Shown piece after piece: positions 58,729 through 64,000 of a DNA stretch of 64,000 bases (position 1 is its first letter; every line of letters starts with the position of its first letter). The position numbers and the translations under genes were made by a program. The stretch spans positions 1 to 64,000 of the forward strand of contig NZ_CABVHU010000017.1 of the NCBI RefSeq assembly GCF_902497855.1, given 5' to 3'. Below the pieces are notes generated by a model, which was given only the letters and a program-made list of their open reading frames with translations, did no database searches and was not told the DNA's origin. The stretch is from Pseudomonas fluorescens (lineage in GTDB: Bacteria > Pseudomonadota > Gammaproteobacteria > Pseudomonadales > Pseudomonadaceae).

Positions 58729-60153
58729 CTAATCCTTGGCTTCGTCGCGCTGCAACACCGACTCGCCTGCTTGTGGCGGCAGCCGCAGGTTGTCCAGCAA
58801 GGCGACAGCCGCAATCACCGCCACACAGAGGAATGTCAGCTGAAAGTCGACGGTTTCGGCCTGCCCGGTGGTGCCATGGATGTTCATCACCAGACGCAGC
58901 AGCAACGCGCCGATGGCCACCCCCATCGCCATGCTCAATTGAAAGAACATGCTGAACAGTGTTGAAGCGTCGCTCATCTGCGCCTTGGGTATTTCGGCAA
59001 AGGCCAGGGTGTTGAACACGGTGAACTGCATCGAGCGTGACAAGCCACCGACGAACAGGATCAACAGAATCAGCGCCCGACTCATGTGCTCGTCCAGCAA
59101 CGCACACGCCGCGATCGCCAGTACCCCGAGGACGCCGTTGACCATCAGCACCGGACGAAATCCCCACCTTTGCATCACGCGGGTGGTGAAGGGTTTCATG
59201 GCCAGGTTGCCGGCAAATACCGCCAGTACCAGCAGCCCCGCATCGAACGCAGACAGACCGAAGGCCAGTTGAAACATCAATGGCAGCAGAAACGGCAACG
59301 TACTGATGGCAATGCGGAAAATCGAGCCCCCACCGAGGCACACGCTGAAGGTCCGAATACCCGTCACACCCAGCGCCAACAAGGGTTGCGCTTGCCGACG
59401 CATATGCCGCCAGGCAAACACCCCGAGCACCCCACCGGCCGCACTCAGTGCCAGCCCCTGCAACCAGTCGGCACCGCTTTGCCCGAGCATCTCTACGCCA
59501 TACAGCAATGCCGCACTGGCGATGCCGACCAGCACAAAGCCACTGAAATCGAACCGCCTGGAACTGATCTCGTCCCGTTTTGGAATCAGCACCAGCGCGG
59601 CAATCAAGGCCAGCACGCCCAACGGCAGATTGAGGTAGAAAATCCACGGCCAGGAGGCATGGGTGACGATGAACCCACCCACCGGCGGCCCCAGTACCGG
59701 CGCCACCAGGCCGGGCCAGGTGATGAACGAGATCGCCCGCACCAGGTCTTTCTTCTCGGTCGTGCGCAGCACCGCCAGGCGCCCCACCGGCACCATCATC
59801 GCGCCGCTGATCCCTTGCAGCACACGGGCGGCGACAAAGGTTTGCAGGCTGTCACTCAACCCGCACATCAACGACGACAGGCTGAACAGCACGATCGCCG
59901 AACTGAACACCAGGCGCGAACCGAAGCGATCGGCCAGCCAGCCGCTGATGGGAATGAACACCGCGACGGCGAGCATGTAGGCGCTCATGCCAATGTTCAC
60001 ATCCACTGCCGCGACGCCAAAGGTCCTGGCCATGTCCGGCAAGGCGGTGGCGATCACGGTGGCGTCGAGGTTCTCCATGAAGAACGTGACGGCGACCAAC
60101 AGCGCAATCAGGGTTGAGCGGCGTTGAGACATCGGCATTGCTGTTCGACGCAC
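58729..60153 (-). CDS. MFS drug exporter, DHA2 (EmrB/QacA) family
   Basis: A 474-residue, about 14-helix MFS protein with FFMENLDATVIATALPDMAR (motif D1 region), GWLADRFGSRLVF (loop 2-3) and RVLQGISGAMMVPVGRLAVL (motif B/C region), typical of DHA2 exporters. The start is probably GTG at 60153, with GGAG 6 nt upstream and 10 nt after the GntR stop; ATG 60138 is an alternative. It is cotranscribed with the GntR gene upstream of it. Substrates could be toxic organics or pathway intermediates. Confidence 0.8.
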   Translation of the reverse strand: MRRTAMPMSQRRSTLIALLVAVTFFMENLDATVIATALPDMARTFGVAAVDVNIGMSAYMLAVAVFIPISGWLADRFGSRLVFSSAIVLFSLSSLMCGLSDSLQTFVAARVLQGISGAMMVPVGRLAVLRTTEKKDLVRAISFITWPGLVAPVLGPPVGGFIVTHASWPWIFYLNLPLGVLALIAALVLIPKRDEISSRRFDFSGFVLVGIASAALLYGVEMLGQSGADWLQGLALSAAGGVLGVFAWRHMRRQAQPLLALGVTGIRTFSVCLGGGSIFRIAISTLPFLLPLMFQLAFGLSAFDAGLLVLAVFAGNLAMKPFTTRVMQRWGFRPVLMVNGVLGVLAIAACALLDEHMSRALILLILFVGGLSRSMQFTVFNTLAFAEIPKAQMSDASTLFSMFFQLSMAMGVAIGALLLRLVMNIHGTTGQAETVDFQLTFLCVAVIAAVALLDNLRLPPQAGESVLQRDEAKD

Positions 60154-60163
60154 CTTGAGCTCC

Positions 60164-60889
60164 TCAGCGGCGAATGGAGTCCGGGTGCTCGGCGTCATCG
60201 CGGACCATCAACATGATGGCGTCGCGTTTTTCCAGAAGGTGGTGGCGCAGAATACTGCTCAAGCGTTTGCCGTCCCGCGCCTGCAAGGCTTCGATCATTT
60301 CTTCGTGATCGTGCAAGGCCCTTTCCCACTTCGGCGCCTGTTGGTTGGACAGAAAACGCAACGCCTGGATGCGGCGGTTCAAGGACAGGTAGACCTGGCG
60401 CAGCGCCGAGTTGCGCGCGGCCAGGTTGATCATGTCGTGAATGGCCCGGTTGCGCTGGTAATAGCCGGGCAGATCGTTCTGATTCTTGCTGACCACCATG
60501 GCGTAGTGCAGCGCCTTGATCTCTTCGAGCTCCTGGGCCGTGATGCGCTCACAGGCCAACTCGCCGGCGAACGCTTCGATCCCGCTCATCAGTTCGAAGG
60601 TCTCACGAATTTCCAGCTCCGACATGCGCGCGACACTCGCGCCGCGGTTGGGATTGATCTCGATCAGCCCCTCCACCGCCAACACCTTTAGCGCTTCGCG
60701 CAACGGCGTACGGGAGATGCCCAGGGTTTCGCAAAGCTCACGTTCATTGAGTTTTTTCCCGGGCGCCAGCACGCCTTCGGTAATGAAGCTTCGCAGGTGC
60801 TCGACCACCGTATCGTGCAATCGCTGGCGCTCGACCTTGGGCATTACCCGTGGACTGCCAAGCTCGGCTAGCTGGTCATTATTTTGCAT
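60164..60889 (-). CDS. GntR-family regulator, FadR/FCD subgroup
   Basis: A 241-residue regulator. The N-terminal winged helix contains LAPGKKLNERELCETLGISRTPLREALKVLAVEG (read in parts), and the C-terminal all-helical FCD domain has metal-binding-type residues in RAIHDMINLAARNSALRQVY and LHDHEEMIEALQARDG. It is divergent from a class V aminotransferase gene. Palindromic sites lie over its own start codon and upstream of the aminotransferase, consistent with autoregulation and control of both units. The downstream exporter gene follows at 10 nt. Confidence 0.85.
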   Translation of the reverse strand: MQNNDQLAELGSPRVMPKVERQRLHDTVVEHLRSFITEGVLAPGKKLNERELCETLGISRTPLREALKVLAVEGLIEINPNRGASVARMSELEIRETFELMSGIEAFAGELACERITAQELEEIKALHYAMVVSKNQNDLPGYYQRNRAIHDMINLAARNSALRQVYLSLNRRIQALRFLSNQQAPKWERALHDHEEMIEALQARDGKRLSSILRHHLLEKRDAIMLMVRDDAEHPDSIRR

Positions 60890-60896
60890 TCAAAAT
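60881..60896. promoter_or_regulatory. GntR operator candidate 1 (over the regulator start)
   Basis: ATTTTGCATTCAAAAT is an almost perfect palindrome matching the core of operator 2 and covers the regulator's start codon. Confidence 0.6.
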
Positions 60897-61001
60897 CCTC
60901 TTTTTCATCGATCTAAGGGCACGCCTTATTCGAAATCAGTCCATCTATTGCTCAATATTAGCGCAATTATGCCGTTTGACACAGCAAGATGACGTGCTAA
61001 C

Positions 61002-61021
61002 GTATTTTGAATTCAAAATAC
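61002..61021. promoter_or_regulatory. GntR operator candidate 2 (perfect 20-bp palindrome)
   Basis: GTATTTTGAATTCAAAATAC is a perfect 20-bp inverted repeat, 18 bp before the aminotransferase start. Its ATTTTGNATTCAAAAT core recurs at 60881, which supports a shared binding protein, most simply the adjacent GntR regulator. Confidence 0.7.
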
Positions 61022-61039
61022 AAAAACCAGGAGTCATCC

Positions 61040-62251
61040 CTGCTGAAGCTCGATTTCCATCCCGCCGGCCGCCACTTTCTGCAAATTCCAGGGCCAAGCC
61101 CGGTTCCGGATCGCATCCTGCGCGCCATGAGCTATCCCACCATCGATCACCGCGGCCCGGAATTCGCAGAGCTGGGGCTCAAGGTGCTGGAAGGCATCAA
61201 GCAGGTTTTCAAGACCCGTCACCCTGTCGTCATCTACCCCGCTTCGGGTACCGGTGCCTGGGAGGCGGCGCTGTGCAACACCTTGAGTGCCGGCGACGAA
61301 GTCCTGATGTTCGAAACCGGCCATTTCGCCGCCCTCTGGCAGAAAATGGCCTTGAGCCTGGGGCTCAAGCCGCAATTCATCGGTCGGCCAGGGATCGAGG
61401 GCTGGCGCGGCGGGGTCGATGCGTCAATGATCGAAGCGCACTTGCGCACCGACAGCAGTCACCGCATCAAGGCGGTGTGCGTGGTGCATAACGAAACCAG
61501 CACCGGCGTGACCTCGGATATTGCAGCCGTGCGCCAGGCCATCGACGCCGCCGGCCATCCGGCGCTGCTGTTGGTCGACACCATTTCCGGACTCGCTAGC
61601 GCCGACTATCGTCATGACGAATGGGGTGTGGACGTCACCGTGTCCGGCTCGCAAAAAGGCCTCATGCTCCCGCCGGGGATCAGCTTCAACGCCCTGTCGC
61701 CCAAAGCCATCGAGGCCAGCAAAACCGCCGGCCTGCCCCGCAGTTTCTGGGCCTGGGATGAAATTGTCGACATGAACAAGACCGGCTATTGGCCATACAC
61801 CCCCAACACCAACCTGTTGTATGGACTGTCCGAGGCCCTGGACATGATCCTCGGCGAAGGACTGGACAATGTATTCATTCGCCACAACCGCCTGGCCCAT
61901 GCCTGCCGCACGGCCGTGAACGCCTGGGGCCTGGACATCCAGTGCGCCGATCCGGCGGTGTACAGCCCGGTATTGACTGGCGTGATGACGCCCGAGGGTA
62001 TCGACGCCGATGTTGTGCGCAAGACCATCTACGAGCGCTTCGACATGTCCCTGGGTACGGGGCTGGGCAAGATGAAAGGCCGGATGTTCCGTATTGGCCA
62101 CTTGGGTGACTGCAACGACCTGATGTTGATGGCGACACTGACCGGCTGCGAAATGGGCTTGCAAATGGCCGGGGTGAAACTGCAGTCCAGCGGCGTGCTG
62201 GCGGCCATGGATTACCTGGGAGGGCAATCCGTGCCGTTGCGGCGCGAATGA
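61040..62251 (+). CDS. Class V PLP aminotransferase (alanine/serine-glyoxylate aminotransferase-like)
   Basis: A 403-residue fold-type I PLP enzyme with IPGPSPVPDRILRAM, YPASGTGAWEAALCN, VVHNETSTGVTSD, LLVDTISGLASADYRHDEWGVDV and the PLP lysine in VSGSQKGLMLPPG, all typical of the AGXT/SGAT family. It transfers an amino group to glyoxylate or pyruvate. No ATG fits: AGGAG at 61029-61033 points to CTG at 61040 or 61043, and the only other upstream start is TTG 61007, which lies inside the operator palindrome. A rare CTG start is therefore proposed. It is divergent from the GntR gene. Confidence 0.8.
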   Translation: MLKLDFHPAGRHFLQIPGPSPVPDRILRAMSYPTIDHRGPEFAELGLKVLEGIKQVFKTRHPVVIYPASGTGAWEAALCNTLSAGDEVLMFETGHFAALWQKMALSLGLKPQFIGRPGIEGWRGGVDASMIEAHLRTDSSHRIKAVCVVHNETSTGVTSDIAAVRQAIDAAGHPALLLVDTISGLASADYRHDEWGVDVTVSGSQKGLMLPPGISFNALSPKAIEASKTAGLPRSFWAWDEIVDMNKTGYWPYTPNTNLLYGLSEALDMILGEGLDNVFIRHNRLAHACRTAVNAWGLDIQCADPAVYSPVLTGVMTPEGIDADVVRKTIYERFDMSLGTGLGKMKGRMFRIGHLGDCNDLMLMATLTGCEMGLQMAGVKLQSSGVLAAMDYLGGQSVPLRRE

Positions 62252-62256
62252 TGTGA

Positions 62257-62284
62257 AAGCGCTGTGGCCTGGGCCACAGCGCTT
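62257..62284 (+). terminator. Strong stem-loop after the aminotransferase gene
   Basis: AAGCGCTGTGGCC and GGCCACAGCGCTT form a 13-bp stem with a 2-nt loop, 5 nt after the stop. There is no T-run, so termination may be partial; the MFS gene continues in the same direction. Confidence 0.55.
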
Positions 62285-62350
62285 GCTGCGACTAACTATC
62301 CCGAATCCTCGTGTCGGTCAGCGAGAACAATAAGAAACTGGAGATAGAAC

Positions 62351-63649
62351 ATGAAGTTTTTACGTCTGCGCCCCACCACGGTGGTGCTGTTCATGCTGTG
62401 CGCCATGTATTTCATTACCTACCTGGATCGTGTCAACGTCAGTACCGCGGCAGTCGGCTTCGGTAAGGAATTCAATCTGACCAAGACCGAGATCGGCATC
62501 GTCTTCTCTGCCTTTGCGTATCCCTACCTGGTCTTCCAGATCATCGGTGGCTGGGTCAGTGACCGATTCGGCGCCAAGCGTACGCTGGTGGTGTGCGGGC
62601 TGATCTGGGCCGGCGCTACGGTGCTGACAGGCCTGGCCGGTGGTTTCGTGTCGCTGATCATCGCCCGTGTGCTCCTCGGCCTCGGCGAAGGCGCGACCTT
62701 TCCCGCGGCGACGGCGGCCATGTCCCGTTGGGTACCCAATGAGAAACGCGGATTTGCCCAAGGCATCACCCACGCCTTTGCGCGCCTGGGCAACGCCTTG
62801 GCCCCGGCAGCGATGATCGCGGTCATGGCCACCTATGGCTGGCGGGAATCGTTCTATGTCTGCGCCGGCATCAGCTTCGTCTGGGTAGCGATCTGGGCAC
62901 TGGTCTTCACGGAACTGCCCAAGGATCATCCGCGCATCTCGCCACAAGAGCTGAACGTGTTGCCTGCGCCCAAGGTGAAAAGCAAGGAGCCGCTGGCCTG
63001 GGGACGCCTGTTCAAACGCATGGCGCCGGTGACCATCGTCTACTTCTGCTATGGCTGGACGCTGTGGTTGCTGCTGAGCTGGGTGCCGATGTATTTCATG
63101 AACATGGGCCTGGATCTGAAGGGCACCGCCATCTTCGCCTCCACGGTGTTCTTCGGTGGTGTCGTCGGCGATACCCTGGGCGGTATCGTCAGTGACCGCA
63201 TCTATGCTCGCACCAAGGACCTGAACAAGGCACGCAGCCTGATGGTCGCCGTGTGCCTGGGGTTGACGCTGCTGTCCCTGGTACCTTTGATGTTCACCAA
63301 GGACATACATATTTCCCTGGCGTGCCTGGCCATCGGCTTCTTTTTCTCCGAGATGACGATCGGCCCGATGTGGGCCATCCCGATGGACATCGCACCGGAC
63401 CATTGCGGTACCGCCAGCGGCATGATGAACACCGGCTCGGCCATGGCGGCGATCGTCAGCCCGGTGGCGGCAGGATTGCTGATCGACAAATTCGGCAATT
63501 GGCAGCTGCCGTTCCTGGTCAGCATTATCCTGCTGGCAATTGGCGTCATTCTGTCTTTCCGCATGAAACCGCAGAACAAGTTCGAGTATGTGCAAGCGCC
63601 CCTGGCGCCGACCGTCGAGGCGCAAGCCGCCCCGGTCATCCTTAAATAA
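62351..63649 (+). CDS. MFS transporter, anion:cation symporter (ACS) family
   Basis: A 432-residue, 12-helix carrier with YFITYLDRVNVSTAAVGF (helix 1 ACS motif), GGWVSDRFGAKRTLV (loop 2-3), LLGLGEGATFPAATAAMSRW and a C-terminal GLLIDKFGNWQLPF. ACS carriers import organic anions such as glucarate, tartrate, phthalate or hydroxyphenylacetate with protons. GGAG lies before the ATG, and AACAATAAGAAAC (62327-62339) is a CA-rich leader. It lies between the aminotransferase and hydratase genes, so it likely imports that pathway's substrate. Confidence 0.84.
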   Translation: MKFLRLRPTTVVLFMLCAMYFITYLDRVNVSTAAVGFGKEFNLTKTEIGIVFSAFAYPYLVFQIIGGWVSDRFGAKRTLVVCGLIWAGATVLTGLAGGFVSLIIARVLLGLGEGATFPAATAAMSRWVPNEKRGFAQGITHAFARLGNALAPAAMIAVMATYGWRESFYVCAGISFVWVAIWALVFTELPKDHPRISPQELNVLPAPKVKSKEPLAWGRLFKRMAPVTIVYFCYGWTLWLLLSWVPMYFMNMGLDLKGTAIFASTVFFGGVVGDTLGGIVSDRIYARTKDLNKARSLMVAVCLGLTLLSLVPLMFTKDIHISLACLAIGFFFSEMTIGPMWAIPMDIAPDHCGTASGMMNTGSAMAAIVSPVAAGLLIDKFGNWQLPFLVSIILLAIGVILSFRMKPQNKFEYVQAPLAPTVEAQAAPVILK

Positions 63650-63660
63650 CATGCAGCCAC

Positions 63661-63678
63661 CCCCGCCTGCGGGCGGGG
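63661..63678 (+). other. GC-rich hairpin before the hydratase gene
   Basis: CCCCGCC and GGCGGGG with a TGCG loop lie 12 nt after the MFS stop and just upstream of the next ribosome site. There is no T-run. It may be an mRNA stability or attenuation element. Confidence 0.45.
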
Positions 63679-63699
63679 CTTGAGAAATGGAGCGACACC

Positions 63700-64000
63700 T
63701 TGAATACAGCATCCCCCCCTTCGCGCCTGGCGCAATTGATCGTCGACGCGCAACGCGAGCGTAGCCCGTTGGGTGAGCTCGACGCCGACTTGTACCCTGC
63801 GGATTTCGCCAGTGCCTACCTGACCCAGCAAGAGATTCTTCGCCTGCGCGGCGTCGAGGCCGGCGGCTGGAAGATCGGCTCGAAATCCACCACCGGTCCG
63901 ATCCAGGGTTCCCCGCTGCCTCGGGACTGTCTGTTTGCATCCGCCAGCCAATTCGACCGTGGCGCTTACGCGCCGGTGGGTCTGGAACTGGAGATCGCCT
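63700..64000 (+). CDS. 2-keto-4-pentenoate hydratase-like protein (N-terminal part)
   Basis: A TTG start at 63700 with GGAG 7 nt upstream opens a frame running to the window edge (100 codons). It includes LAQLIVDAQRERSPLGELD, DLYPADFASAYLTQQEIL, GWKIGSKSTTGPIQGSPL and YAPVGLELEIA, characteristic of the MhpD/DmpE hydratases in the fumarylacetoacetase superfamily. Full-length proteins are about 260 residues. It would hydrate a 2-hydroxydienoate or act on a related 2-keto acid. It is the third gene of the GntR-controlled unit. Confidence 0.72.
   Translation, partial: MNTASPPSRLAQLIVDAQRERSPLGELDADLYPADFASAYLTQQEILRLRGVEAGGWKIGSKSTTGPIQGSPLPRDCLFASASQFDRGAYAPVGLELEIA

Overview
The window looks like part of a chromosome from the Pseudomonas fluorescens group or a close relative. 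The reasons are the high GC content, REP-type inverted repeats (flanking arms like TGTAGGAGC...GGCTTGCC), OprD-type and OprP/O-like porins, many sigma-54 promoters and CA-rich leaders of the Crc/Hfq type. All assignments come from reading the sequence and from family knowledge; no database search was run.

Region 1 (1-18019) is an alicyclic-acid catabolic cluster. A divergent promoter near 4.55 kb separates two units. The leftward unit is badK, an orphan enoyl-CoA hydratase, pimC, pimD and etfB. The rightward unit is aliA, badH, badI, aliB, a MarR regulator like BadR, a five-gene Liv-type ABC importer, and a second CoA-ligase/3-hydroxybutyrate dehydrogenase-like/MaoC module. Together they can import a cyclohexanecarboxylate-like acid, activate it, dehydrogenate, hydrate and oxidise the ring, open it to a pimelyl-CoA-like dicarboxylate and start its beta-oxidation, passing electrons to ETF. 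An OprD-family porin and a nitroreductase follow (18157-20134).

Region 2 (20135-25470) is miscellaneous. It holds an AT-richer islet with a secreted serine hydrolase, a small membrane protein, a YdeI-like protein, and a LysR regulator with an old-yellow-enzyme reductase.

Region 3 (25471-45874) contains a large operon of 15 complete genes behind a sigma-54 promoter. It encodes a NitT/TauT-type ABC importer, two SDRs, a cupin, an alpha/beta hydrolase, an IclR regulator, a ThDP enzyme, an aspartate dehydrogenase-like protein, an aldehyde dehydrogenase, an extradiol-type VOC protein, a small HTH protein, a Rieske oxygenase and its PDR/VanB-type reductase. A 50-codon RidA remnant sits between the last two. 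A porin gene about 0.8 kb downstream has its own sigma-54 promoter and shares a 25-bp leader element with the operon. A 208-bp tandem duplication lies in between. An MHS-family carrier and an amidase follow. I cannot name the substrate, and this is the best candidate for an undescribed pathway.

Region 4 (46036-58318) resembles the rhizobial rhizopine (moc) catabolic genes: mocD, mocE and mocF homologues, a MocA-type dehydrogenase, two TIM-barrel isomerases and a MocB-like periplasmic sugar-binding protein. It has a LacI-type regulator with a clear operator, and a sigma-54 activator divergent from a near-consensus sigma-54 promoter with paired upstream palindromes. No permease or ATPase accompanies the binding protein. 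A chemoreceptor with its own sigma-54 promoter follows.

Region 5 (58729-64000) has a drug-type MFS exporter and a GntR/FCD regulator divergent from a class V aminotransferase, an ACS-family MFS carrier and the start of a 2-keto-4-pentenoate hydratase gene. Palindromic operators lie in the divergent gap.
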